A stretch of 32,871 nucleotides of DNA from Puerhibacterium puerhi (lineage in GTDB: Bacteria; Actinomycetota; Actinomycetes; Actinomycetales; Cellulomonadaceae), in assembly GCF_009846865.1 (NCBI RefSeq), contig NZ_WUWN01000031.1, positions 1-32,871 on the forward strand, in the 5' to 3' direction. Below the pieces are notes generated by a model, which saw only the letters and a list, made by a program, of their open reading frames with translations, was not told the DNA's origin and made no database searches. This document shows positions 1-10,840 of the stretch, piece after piece. Every line of letters begins with the position of its first letter. Position 1 is the stretch's first letter. Both the position numbers and the translations under genes were made by a program.

Positions 1-567
1 GGTCCGGTCGGCCGGCTCGGGGGCGGGCGCGTCGACGGCGGGGGCCGGCGCGTCCGCCGGCGCCGGGAGCCCGGCGGCGATGGTGTCGAACCGGGCGCGC
101 GCCGCGGTGGTGGCGCGGCGGGTCGCGCGCCACGGGGTCGCGTCGGTGGCCTCGACGGCGTCGGCGACAGCCCGGACGGGCGCGGTCGCCGGCGCCTCGG
201 CGGCGTGCGGCGTGCCGTCCTGCTCGGCGAGGCGCGGGGCGGACTTCGCGGCCTGCGGCACCGCCGGGGTGCCGAGCACCGGGCTGATCGGGGCCGGGCC
301 GGAGAAGGTGATGCCCCCGACGACCACGGTGTCCGACGAGCGCGCGGGGTCGGCGTGCCGCCCGCGGACGGCGCCGACGGCGGCCGGCCGGCCGACGGCC
401 GGCTGGCGAGTGACCGCCACGGGTGCGGAGATGGTCCCGAGCGCGGTGGCCGGGCGGTACGCCGCCGTCGCCAGGGCCGCCTGGGCGGCGGCGCGGGCCT
501 CGGCCTCCCGGCGCTCGCGCCGGGTCATCAGCGGGGGTCGCGGCGTCGTCCGGGGCGCTGCGTCCAC
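1..567 (-). CDS. N-terminal part of an unrecognised protein, running off the left edge
   Basis: The frame is open from a GTG at 567 to the window edge (189 codons). I chose GTG 567 because GGAGG lies four bases before it; an in-frame ATG at 528 is the alternative. The visible part is rich in Ala, Pro, Arg and Val and begins with a basic, helical stretch (MTRRERREAEARAAA from the internal Met). No hydrophobic signal peptide or membrane segment appears in the visible part, and no domain can be named. Many actinobacterial envelope proteins, including NlpC/P60 and M23 hydrolases, begin with a similar Arg/Glu-rich cytosolic tail, so a cell-wall role is possible but is inference only. The gene has its own promoter and a roughly 160-nt leader with stable hairpins. 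It lies downstream of, and on the same strand as, the two CNNM genes. Confidence 0.6.
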   Translation of the reverse strand, partial: MDAAPRTTPRPPLMTRRERREAEARAAAQAALATAAYRPATALGTISAPVAVTRQPAVGRPAAVGAVRGRHADPARSSDTVVVGGITFSGPAPISPVLGTPAVPQAAKSAPRLAEQDGTPHAAEAPATAPVRAVADAVEATDATPWRATRRATTAARARFDTIAAGLPAPADAPAPAVDAPAPEPADRT

Positions 568-726
568 GACACCTCCAACTGGCGGCCGGACGGGGGCGCA
601 CGCGCACCCCGCCCGAAAGGGCTGTACCTACGGTTCGCACGGCTCCGCGGCGAGCGTTCTCGCCGTCAGGCGGCACCCGGCCCGGGTCGTGCAGATCGAA
701 AGGATCGCCCTGAGCGACCGTTCGAC
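568..726 (-). promoter_or_regulatory. structured 5' leader of the left-edge gene
   Basis: If transcription starts near 726, the gene at the left edge has a leader of about 159 nt. It contains a 7-bp hairpin with a 4-nt loop (648-654 paired with 659-665) and a compact GCCC-UUUC-GGGC hairpin (611-622). A GGAGG ribosome-binding site follows just before the GTG. No known riboswitch class could be matched by eye; in particular, the conserved core motifs of the ydaO/c-di-AMP class are absent. Confidence 0.3.
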
Positions 727-732
727 CCGGGA

Positions 733-761
733 ACCATATCGGCGCGCCCGCCGCCCGCCAA
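733..761 (-). promoter_or_regulatory. SigA-type promoter of the left-edge gene
   Basis: On the minus strand TTGGCG (761-756) is followed by a 17-bp spacer and TATGGT (738-733). This is one of the best housekeeping-type promoters in the window. Transcription would begin near 726. A direct-repeat element lies immediately upstream of the -35. Confidence 0.6.
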
Positions 762-767
762 GCCCCC

Positions 768-785
768 GTGTGAACGGAGTGTGAC
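768..785 (-). promoter_or_regulatory. direct-repeat operator, MtrA/PhoB-like
   Basis: The minus strand reads GTCACACTCCGTTCACAC, two TCACAC half-sites 11 bp apart (one helical turn). They sit six bases upstream of the -35 hexamer. Head-to-tail sites at this spacing are typical for OmpR/PhoB-family regulators, and GTCACA-like half-sites are known for MtrA. A GTGAC/GTCAC element at 832-845 may be a further site. The identity of the regulator is inference. Confidence 0.4.
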
Positions 786-810
786 GGCCCGGCGCGGCGC
801 CCCGGCATGT

Positions 811-827
811 CGGCGGCTCACCCGCCG
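811..827 (-). terminator. weak hairpin downstream of the CNNM operon
   Basis: A 6-bp CGGCGG/CCGCCG stem with a 5-nt loop lies about 20 bases after the stop of the second CNNM gene. There is no U tract in the direction of the operon, so the terminator role is uncertain. Confidence 0.3.
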
Positions 828-847
828 TTTCGTGACGCAGGTCACAC

Positions 848-1891
848 TCAGGAGCGGGGGGTGCGGCGCTGCATGGCGTCCCGCACCTCGCCGACGAGCT
901 CCTCGAGGATGTCCTCGAGGAACACCACGCCGCGCACGCCCTCGGGCCCCTCGACGCGCGCCAGGTGCGCCCCGGAGCGCTGCATGACGCGCAGCGCCTC
1001 CTCGACCTCGTCCCCCGGCCGCACCGAGGCCAGCGCCCGCACGCGCCAGGCGGGCACCGGCTCGTGCCGGTCGCCGTTCGTCGCGTAGAGCACGTCCTTC
1101 AGGTGCAGGTAGCCCACCATCACGCCGCCGGACGTCACGGGGAACCGGGAGAACCCGGTGCGCGAGACGAGGTGCTCGACGGCGTCCGGCGTCACGCCGT
1201 CGGCCACCGTGACCAGGCCGTCCACCGGCACCATGACGTCGCCGGCGGTGCGGGCGGAGAACTCGATCGCCGAGCCGAGCAGCCCCTGCTCGTCGCGCAG
1301 CAGCCCCTCCGCCTGCGAGTGCTCGACGATCGACTGCACCTCCTGCGCGGTGAACGCGGAGGCGACCTCGTCCTTGGGCTCGATGCCGGCCAGCCGCACG
1401 GCATGGTTGGCGACCCAGTTGAGCGCCACGATCACCGGCCGCAGCACCCGGCCGAGCAGCACGAGCGGCGGGCCGAACCACATCACCGCGGTGTCCGGCC
1501 CCGCCACCGCGAGGTTCTTCGGCACCATCTCGCCGAGCACCACGTGCAGGTAGACCACCACGAGCAGGGCGATGAGGAAGGCCACGGGGTGCACGAGGTC
1601 CTCGGGCAGCCCGGCGGCGTGGAACGGCCCCTCGAGCAGGTGCGCGACGGCCGGCTCGGCCACGATGCCCAGGCCCGTGGAGCACACGGTGACGCCCAGC
1701 TGGGCGCAGGCGAGCATGAGCGACACGTGCTCCATCGCCCACAGCACGGTGCGGGCGCGCCGGTCGCCCGCCTCCGCCCGCGGCTCGATGGACGAGCGGC
1801 GCGCCGAGAGGATGGCGAACTCCGCGCCGACGAAGAAGGCGTTGCCGGCCAGCAGCAGGACGGCGACCCAGACGGCTGTCGTGGTGCTCAC
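848..1891 (-). CDS. CNNM/CBS-domain membrane protein (hemolysin C/CorC family), short form
   Basis: This 347-residue protein belongs to the CNNM family, whose better-studied members affect Mg2+ transport or export; the substrate here is not known. The N-terminal CNNM (DUF21) domain has a leading hydrophobic helix with the FFVGAEFAIL signature near residue 20. Further membrane helices follow at about 75-130, with the GEMVPKNLA motif after them. A CBS pair occupies roughly 215-335 and ends in the VVFLEDILEELVGEVRD signature. The usual C-terminal CorC/HlyC transporter-associated domain is missing, so the protein ends right after the CBS pair. The GTG start overlaps the stop of the upstream CNNM gene by four bases (GTGA), so the two are translationally coupled and probably work together as a heteromeric complex (inference). 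Confidence 0.9.
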   Translation of the reverse strand: MSTTTAVWVAVLLLAGNAFFVGAEFAILSARRSSIEPRAEAGDRRARTVLWAMEHVSLMLACAQLGVTVCSTGLGIVAEPAVAHLLEGPFHAAGLPEDLVHPVAFLIALLVVVYLHVVLGEMVPKNLAVAGPDTAVMWFGPPLVLLGRVLRPVIVALNWVANHAVRLAGIEPKDEVASAFTAQEVQSIVEHSQAEGLLRDEQGLLGSAIEFSARTAGDVMVPVDGLVTVADGVTPDAVEHLVSRTGFSRFPVTSGGVMVGYLHLKDVLYATNGDRHEPVPAWRVRALASVRPGDEVEEALRVMQRSGAHLARVEGPEGVRGVVFLEDILEELVGEVRDAMQRRTPRS

Positions 1892-3276
1892 CGGGCGCCC
1901 TCCCCGCGGCCGGCGTCGGCGGGCGCGCTGTCGAGGCCGGCCGGCTCGGGCGCGAGCTCGCGCACCCGCACACGCTCGGCGCGGCGGCCGACCATGGCCT
2001 CGACGCGCAGCAGCACGCGGCGCCCGGGCTGGGCGACCTCGATCTCGTCGCCCGCCTCGGGCAGGCGGCCCAGCCGGGCCATGACGAGCCCGCCGAGCGT
2101 CTCGTACGCCGGGTCCTCCGGCACGACGATGCGCGTGGTCTCCTCCAGCTCGTCGGGGCGCATGACGCCGGGCACCACCCAGGAGCCGTCGGCGGCGCGC
2201 ACGGCGCCGGCCCGGCGCGGGTCGTGCTCGTCGGCGACGTCCCCGACGAGCTCCTCGACGACGTCCTCCAGCGTGACTATGCCGGACGTGCCGCCGTACT
2301 CGTCCACGACCACCGCCATCTGCAGGCCGAAGGAGCGCAGCTCGACCAGCAGCGGGCCGAGCCGGACGGTCTCCGGCACGCGCGGCGCGTCGACCATCAG
2401 CGCCGCGACCGGCACCTCGCCGCGCTTCTCGTGCGGCACGCCGACGGCGCGGCGCAGGTGCACGATGCCGACCACGTCGTCGCGGTCGTCCCCGATCACC
2501 GGGAACCGCGAGTGCCCGGTGCGGCGCGACAGGGCGATGACGTCGTCGGCGGTGTCGTCGCGCCCGAGCACGGCCATGCGCAGGCGGTCGGTCATGACGT
2601 CGCGCGCGGACAGCTCGTCGAGCTCGATGGAGTTGGTCAGCAGCGTGGCCACCGACTGCTCGAGCGTGCCCTCCTGCGCGGAGCGCTTCACCAGGCTCAG
2701 CAGCTCCTGGGCGGAGCGCGCGCCGGACAGCTCCTCGCGCGGCTCGACGCCCACGCGCCGCAGCAGCGCGTTGGCCGACCCGTTGAGCAGCACCACGAGC
2801 GGCTTGAAGACCTTCGTGAAGCCGCGCTGGAGCGGGACCACGAGCGTGGCGGTGCCGACGGGCGCGCTGAGCGCGAAGTTCTTGGGGATGAGCTCGCCGA
2901 ACACCATCGAGAAGACGTTGACGACCGCGAGCGCCAGGACCCCGGCCAGCACCGTGGCGACGCCCTGCGCGAGGGGGGTGGCCCCCAGGCCGGCCGAGAA
3001 GAGGCTCAGCAGCGCGGGCTGGGCGGTGTAGCCCAGCAGGATCGTGGTGAGGGTGATGCCCACCTGGGCCGAGCTGAGCTCGGTCGACAGGTGCTTGAGC
3101 CCGGCCCGGACGGAGCGCGCCCGCCAGCCGGTGCGGGGACTGTCGCCCTCCGCGTCGTCGCCGTCCCCCAGGACGGCGGGGTCGAGCGTCACGAGCGAGA
3201 ACTCGCTCGCGACGAAGACGGCGGTGCCGGCGGTGAGCAGCACGCCGACCGCGAGCATCAGCCAGTCGCCTAGCAC
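1888..3276 (-). CDS. CNNM/CBS/CorC-HlyC membrane protein (hemolysin family), long form
   Basis: This 462-residue CNNM-family protein is complete. The order is a membrane CNNM domain (about 1-200, with FVASEFSLV near residue 20 and FGELIPKNFA near 130), a CBS pair (about 215-345, ending GIVTLEDVVEELVGDV), and a C-terminal CorC/HlyC domain (about 360-440). An acidic insert (DGDDAEGDS) follows the first helix. GTG 3276 was chosen because GGGAGG precedes it by six bases. Family members bind Mg-ATP in the CBS module and influence divalent cation transport. It is the first gene of a two-gene operon with the shorter paralogue and is transcribed divergently from a two-component system. The shared intergenic region carries a conspicuous direct repeat that overlaps its likely -35. 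Confidence 0.92.
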   Translation of the reverse strand: MLGDWLMLAVGVLLTAGTAVFVASEFSLVTLDPAVLGDGDDAEGDSPRTGWRARSVRAGLKHLSTELSSAQVGITLTTILLGYTAQPALLSLFSAGLGATPLAQGVATVLAGVLALAVVNVFSMVFGELIPKNFALSAPVGTATLVVPLQRGFTKVFKPLVVLLNGSANALLRRVGVEPREELSGARSAQELLSLVKRSAQEGTLEQSVATLLTNSIELDELSARDVMTDRLRMAVLGRDDTADDVIALSRRTGHSRFPVIGDDRDDVVGIVHLRRAVGVPHEKRGEVPVAALMVDAPRVPETVRLGPLLVELRSFGLQMAVVVDEYGGTSGIVTLEDVVEELVGDVADEHDPRRAGAVRAADGSWVVPGVMRPDELEETTRIVVPEDPAYETLGGLVMARLGRLPEAGDEIEVAQPGRRVLLRVEAMVGRRAERVRVRELAPEPAGLDSAPADAGRGEGAR

Positions 3277-3399
3277 GCGGCACCTCCCGGCGCGCCGCTG
3301 CCGGCGGCACCCTCAGGACGGTGGCTGTCGGGTCGGGGGCGCACGGCCAGGGCGTCGGCCCGGGGGGCGGGATGTCGGCTCTCGTCCATCGTGGCACCG

Positions 3400-3405
3400 A
3401 TCGTA
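3400..3405 (-). promoter_or_regulatory. -10 element of the CNNM operon
   Basis: TACGAT on the minus strand fits a housekeeping -10. The corresponding -35 position (3423-3428) falls inside the first copy of the 22-bp direct repeat and is a poor match (GCGCAA), which suggests activator dependence. The implied leader is about 115 nt. Confidence 0.45.
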
Positions 3406-3415
3406 GCGAGGACAT

Positions 3416-3480
3416 GGAGAGCTTGCGCAGGACGCGCGCAGGCCCGGGGCGCACGGCGGGAGACCTTGCGCAGGACACGC
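3416..3480. repeat. pair of 22-bp direct repeats between divergent promoters
   Basis: Copies at 3416-3437 and 3459-3480 match at 20 of 22 positions. The shared core is CTTGCGCAGGAC, and the start-to-start distance is 43 bp, about four helical turns. The first copy lies over the -35 position of the minus-strand CNNM promoter. The second is about 45 bp before the response-regulator start. This looks like a double operator, and the adjacent OmpR-type regulator is the obvious candidate to bind it (inference). Confidence 0.7.
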
Positions 3481-3524
3481 CCGGCGTCCAGGGCACGCCC
3501 AGCCTCCTGTGACACATTGGTGCC

Positions 3525-4283
3525 ATGGCACCTGCGTCCTTCCCGAGCCCCGGCGCGGCCGGCGCCGGCTCCACCGCCGCAGTCCCCTCGCAGAGCGCGA
3601 CCGTGCTGGTCGTCGAGGACGAGATGGCGATCGCCACCGCGGTGGCCCAGCGACTGTCCGCCGAGGGCTGGCGCGTGGAGGTCGCGCGCGACGGCCTGGC
3701 CGCCGTCGACGCCGCCGCCCGCCTGCGCCCCGACCTCATCGTGCTCGACGTCATGCTCCCGGGCATCGACGGGCTCGAGGTCACCCGCCGCATCCAGGCC
3801 GAGCAGCCCGTGCCGATCCTCATGCTCACCGCGCGCGACGACGAGACGGACATGCTCGTGGGCCTCGGCGTCGGGGCCGACGACTACATGACCAAGCCGT
3901 TCTCGATGCGCGAGCTGGTGGCGCGCGTCAAGGCGCTGCTGCGGCGCGTCGAGCGGGCCCAGCAGGCCGCCGCGACGACGCCGTCGGACCCGCCCATCGC
4001 GATGGGCGACGTCACCATCGACAAGGCGCAGCGCCGGGTGCACCGCGCGGGCGAGGAGGTGCACCTGACGCCCACCGAGTTCGAGCTGCTGGTGATGCTC
4101 GCCAGCTCCCCCAAGACGGTGCTCACCCGCGAGCGGCTGCTGGCCGAGGTGTGGGACTGGGCCGACGCGAGCGGCACCCGCACCGTCGACTCCCACATCA
4201 AGGCGCTGCGCCGCAAGCTCGGGCCGGACCTGATCCGCACCGTGCACGGCGTCGGCTACGCGTTCGAGCCCCCGCAGGCCTGA
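3525..4283 (+). CDS. OmpR/PhoB-family response regulator
   Basis: The 252-residue protein has a receiver domain (about 26-140) with acidic pair Glu31/Asp32, phosphoacceptor Asp75 in DLIVLDVMLPG, switch Thr102 and Lys124. A C-terminal winged-helix DNA-binding domain (about 153-250) ends in TVDSHIKALRRKLG and VHGVGYAFE. An Ala/Ser/Pro-rich N-terminal tail of about 25 residues precedes the receiver domain. No good Shine-Dalgarno sequence precedes ATG 3525, but CACATT sits 7-12 bases before it, so the mRNA may be leaderless. The cognate histidine kinase begins three bases after the stop. The regulon is unknown; the CNNM operon across the shared promoter region is a plausible target. Confidence 0.95.
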   Translation: MAPASFPSPGAAGAGSTAAVPSQSATVLVVEDEMAIATAVAQRLSAEGWRVEVARDGLAAVDAAARLRPDLIVLDVMLPGIDGLEVTRRIQAEQPVPILMLTARDDETDMLVGLGVGADDYMTKPFSMRELVARVKALLRRVERAQQAAATTPSDPPIAMGDVTIDKAQRRVHRAGEEVHLTPTEFELLVMLASSPKTVLTRERLLAEVWDWADASGTRTVDSHIKALRRKLGPDLIRTVHGVGYAFEPPQA

Positions 4284-4286
4284 GGC

Positions 4287-5426
4287 GTGGCCGAGCCCGC
4301 CGGCCCGCCCGCCCGCCACCCCGCGGAGCGCAGGCACCACCGCCGCATCCCCGACGTGCGCCCGCTCGACCCGCTGCGCTCGATCAAGATCAAGCTCGGC
4401 GTGCTCGTCGCCGCGGCGGTGACCTTCGCCGCCGCGCTGACGTGGCTCGGCCTGCGGGTGCAGCTCGGCCCGAGCCGCACCTTCCCCCTCGTCATCGTGC
4501 TGTCGCTCGTGCTCACGCAGGTGCTCGCGCGCGGCATGACGTCGCCGCTGCGCGAGATGACGGCGGCGGCCCAGGCGATGGCCGCCGGGGACTACTCCCA
4601 GCGCGTGCGCGCCACGAGCCGGGACGAGGTGGGCCAGCTCGCCGCGACGTTCAACCAGATGGCCGAGGACCTCGCGTCCTCGGACCGCACCCGCCGCGAC
4701 CTCATCGCGAACGTCTCGCACGAGCTGCGCACGCCGGTGGCGGCGCTGCAGGCGCAGCTGGAGAACCTGGTCGACGGCGTCGCCGAGCCGACGCCCGCCA
4801 CGCTCGAGCTCGCGCTCGACCAGACCGAGCGGCTCACGCGCCTGGTGACCTACCTGCTCGACCTGTCCCGCGTGGAGGCCGGCGCCTCGGCCCTGACGAT
4901 CAGCAGCATCCCGGTGGGCGACTTCCTCGAGGACACCGCCGAGGCGCTGTCGATGGTCGATGCCTCGAAGAACCTGCGCTACGTCGTCGACGTCACGCCG
5001 CCCGACCTCGCGCTCGAGGCCGACGCCGAGCGCCTGCGCCAGATCGTCACCAACCTGCTCCAGAACGCCATCCGGCACTCCCCGCCCGGCGGCGAGGTGC
5101 GCCTGGACGCCTACCCCGACGGGGACGACGTGGTCATCGAGGTGTCCGACCAGGGCCCCGGCATCGCGCCGGAGGACCGCGAGCGGATCTTCGAGCGGTT
5201 CGCCCGCGGCTCGACGGCGTCGCACGCCCAGCCCGGGCTGGGCGTGCCGACCGCCAGCGGCGGCACCGGCATCGGCCTGGCCATCGTGCGCTGGGCGGTC
5301 GACCTGCACGGCGGCACCGTCGGCGTCGCCGACTCCCCCGCCGGCCAGGGCGCGACCCTGCGGCTGCGGCTGCCCGCCGTCGCGCACCCGGCGCCGGGCG
5401 TCACGATGTCGACCGGCCGCGACTGA
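4287..5426 (+). CDS. sensor histidine kinase with HAMP domain
   Basis: The 379-residue membrane kinase starts at GTG 4287, three bases after the response regulator. It has two hydrophobic helices (about 34-56 and 65-83), then a HAMP linker (about 80-132). A DHp domain follows, with phosphorylated His145 in NVSHELRTP. The ATPase domain has the N box around Asn256-Asn260, DQGPG at 288-292 and GTGIGL at 326-331. The outside loop between the two helices is only about eight residues, too short for a folded periplasmic sensor. The signal must therefore be sensed in the membrane, from the Arg/His/Pro-rich cytoplasmic N-terminus, or through a partner protein (inference). It phosphorylates the adjacent regulator by family logic. 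Confidence 0.95.
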   Translation: MAEPAGPPARHPAERRHHRRIPDVRPLDPLRSIKIKLGVLVAAAVTFAAALTWLGLRVQLGPSRTFPLVIVLSLVLTQVLARGMTSPLREMTAAAQAMAAGDYSQRVRATSRDEVGQLAATFNQMAEDLASSDRTRRDLIANVSHELRTPVAALQAQLENLVDGVAEPTPATLELALDQTERLTRLVTYLLDLSRVEAGASALTISSIPVGDFLEDTAEALSMVDASKNLRYVVDVTPPDLALEADAERLRQIVTNLLQNAIRHSPPGGEVRLDAYPDGDDVVIEVSDQGPGIAPEDRERIFERFARGSTASHAQPGLGVPTASGGTGIGLAIVRWAVDLHGGTVGVADSPAGQGATLRLRLPAVAHPAPGVTMSTGRD

Positions 5427-5473
5427 GCCGCGGGTTTCTGACACCCGCCGCCGCGGCCTCGCACCGTGACCCC

Positions 5474-5497
5474 CTCCGCGGCGCTCGCGCCGCGGAG
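5474..5497 (+). terminator. GC hairpin after the two-component operon
   Basis: A perfect stem CTCCGCGGC/GCCGCGGAG with a 6-nt loop lies 47 bases after the kinase stop. There is no U tract, which is usual in this genome. Confidence 0.5.
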
Positions 5498-5720
5498 CCC
5501 GCGAGCCGTGGGCGGCCCGGCGGCGCGCCCGGGCCCCGCCCGGGCCGCAGTGAGATCCGTCACAGAGGTCATGACGCCCACCGCCGACCTGGTCAGCGGT
5601 TGACGCGAGGTCGACGTTCGGTGACGGACCGTTGCCCCGCGTTTTGCCTCCGCCGACCACGCGGCCGAACCGGGCGCCCGACGCGCCGCGGCCCCCGTCG
5701 TGGACGTGTGCCCCAAGGCA

Positions 5721-5726
5721 TAGGCT
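5721..5726 (+). promoter_or_regulatory. -10 element of kgd
   Basis: The 373-nt stretch 5427-5799 holds no convincing gene. It contains the hairpin after the kinase, a GTCACA/GTCATG direct-repeat-like element near 5559-5573, a TTGACG hexamer near 5600 with no good partner, and TAGGCT at 5721-5726. TAGGCT is the best -10 and would give a leader of about 65 nt for kgd. Confidence 0.4.
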
Positions 5727-5799
5727 GGCCGTACCCGCCGGTGGGCCCGCCACGAGCTCGGCCCGGGGCGGGCGACCCGACCGTGCAACAGGTGTGAAA

Positions 5800-9636
<3,837 letters not shown>

Positions 9637-9665
9637 CGGCTCCCGCCTGACGGGCGCCGCGCCCG

Positions 9666-9711
9666 CACGACGACGGCCCGCCACCCCGAGGGGTGGCGGG
9701 CCGTCGTCGTG
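9666..9711. terminator. bidirectional terminator between kgd and the aldo/keto reductase
   Basis: A perfect 21-bp stem (9666-9686 with 9691-9711) closes a CGAG tetraloop. The arms carry CACGACGACGGCCCGCCAC and its complement. It lies 29 bases after the kgd stop and serves the convergent gene as well. No U tract follows. Confidence 0.85.
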
Positions 9712-9768
9712 GTCGCCGTGCCGGCGTCGGCACCGGCGGCGCCTGGCGGGTGCCCGGCGCCGCCGCGG

Positions 9769-10767
9769 TCACCAGCGCTCGTGCACCGCGGCGCGGAAGT
9801 GCCGGTCGTAGATCTCGCGCACGCCGCTGTTGAACAGCGGCCCGAGGGTGGGCGCGGAGCCCGCCTCGGCGTTGGAGCGGGCCTGCTCGGCGCTGCGGGC
9901 GCCGGGGATGACCGTGGAGACGCCCGGCTGCTGCCAGACCCAGGCGACGGCGGCCTGCGCCGGCGTCAGGCCGGTGTCGCCGAGCGTCGTGCGCACCAGC
10001 TCGGAGAACTCCGCCGCGGCGGTGACGCCCGTCTCGAAGTCGACCCCGGAGAACGTCTCGCCGACGTCGAACGCCTCGCCGCGGCGGTTGAAGCTGCGGT
10101 GGTCGGACTCCGCGAAGGTGGTCTCCTTGGTGTACCGCCCCGACAGCAGGCCGGAGGCCAGCGGCACGCGGGCGATGATGCCCACCCCGGCCGCGGAGGC
10201 GGCGGGCAGCACCTCCTCCAGCGGCTTGAGCCGGAACGCGTTGAGGATGATCTGCACCGTCGCGACGTTCGGGCGCGCGATCGCCTCGAGCGCCTCCGAC
10301 GTCTTCTCCACGCTCACGCCGTAGGCGGCCATGACGCCCTCGGCGACCAGCTGGTCGAGCGCGTCGTACACCTCGGTCGTGGAGTACACGGCCGACGGCG
10401 GGCAGTGCAGCTGCACGAGGTCGAGCGTGTCGACCCCGAGGTTGCGCCGCGACCGGTCGGTCCACTCCCGGAAGTGGCGCAGCACGTAGTTCTCCGGCAC
10501 CTGGTCCGTGCGCCGGCCCATCTTCGTGGCCACCGTGATGCCGGCGTCGCCGTGGTCCTTGAGGAACGCCCCGATCGCCTGCTCGCTGCGGCCGTCGCCG
10601 TAGACGTCCGCCGTGTCGTAGAACGTGACGCCCGCCTCCAGGGCGGCCTCGAGCACGGCCCGCGCCTCGTCGTCGGCGACCTCGCCCCAGTCCGCGCCGA
10701 GCTGCCACGTGCCCAGCCCGACCACCGAGACCAGGCGGCCGGTGCGGCCGAGTACCTGATTTTCCAT
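9769..10767 (-). CDS. aldo/keto reductase
   Basis: This 332-residue NAD(P)H-dependent oxidoreductase belongs to the aldo/keto reductase superfamily and has the expected length. The catalytic tetrad is visible: Asp51 and Tyr56 in YDTADVYGDG, Lys82 in ATKMGRR, and His121 in LVQLHC. The glycine-rich opening MENQVLGRTGRLVSVVGLGT is typical. ATG 10767 was chosen over upstream starts because AGGAGG lies four bases before it. The substrate cannot be read from the sequence. It diverges from an aldose-epimerase gene with a 73-base gap, which suggests sugar or aldehyde metabolism shared between them (inference). A short CTGA-ATGC-TCAG palindrome between the genes could bind a regulator. Confidence 0.93.
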   Translation of the reverse strand: MENQVLGRTGRLVSVVGLGTWQLGADWGEVADDEARAVLEAALEAGVTFYDTADVYGDGRSEQAIGAFLKDHGDAGITVATKMGRRTDQVPENYVLRHFREWTDRSRRNLGVDTLDLVQLHCPPSAVYSTTEVYDALDQLVAEGVMAAYGVSVEKTSEALEAIARPNVATVQIILNAFRLKPLEEVLPAASAAGVGIIARVPLASGLLSGRYTKETTFAESDHRSFNRRGEAFDVGETFSGVDFETGVTAAAEFSELVRTTLGDTGLTPAQAAVAWVWQQPGVSTVIPGARSAEQARSNAEAGSAPTLGPLFNSGVREIYDRHFRAAVHERW

Positions 10768-10828
10768 CGTTCCTCCTGAATGCTCAGTGACCAAACATAG
10801 GTGTGACGCGCTCCGCTGGCCTCACGGC

Positions 10829-10834
10829 TACGGT
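10829..10834 (+). promoter_or_regulatory. -10 element of a leaderless aldose epimerase mRNA
   Basis: TACGGT ends seven bases before GTG 10841, so transcription should begin at or next to the start codon. No Shine-Dalgarno sequence precedes this GTG. Confidence 0.5.
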
Positions 10835-10840
10835 GTGAAC

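Noticed and set aside
568-726. ydaO-type (c-di-AMP) riboswitch in the leader of the left-edge gene
   Set aside because: The leader is structured and in a plausible place, but the conserved core segments of that class could not be found. Kept only as an unclassified leader.
3625-3650. 17-base sequence GGCGATCGCCACCGCGG shared between the response regulator gene and the terminator at 25260-25303
   Set aside because: It lies within coding sequence in one case and in a palindromic terminator in the other. Most likely chance in GC-rich DNA.
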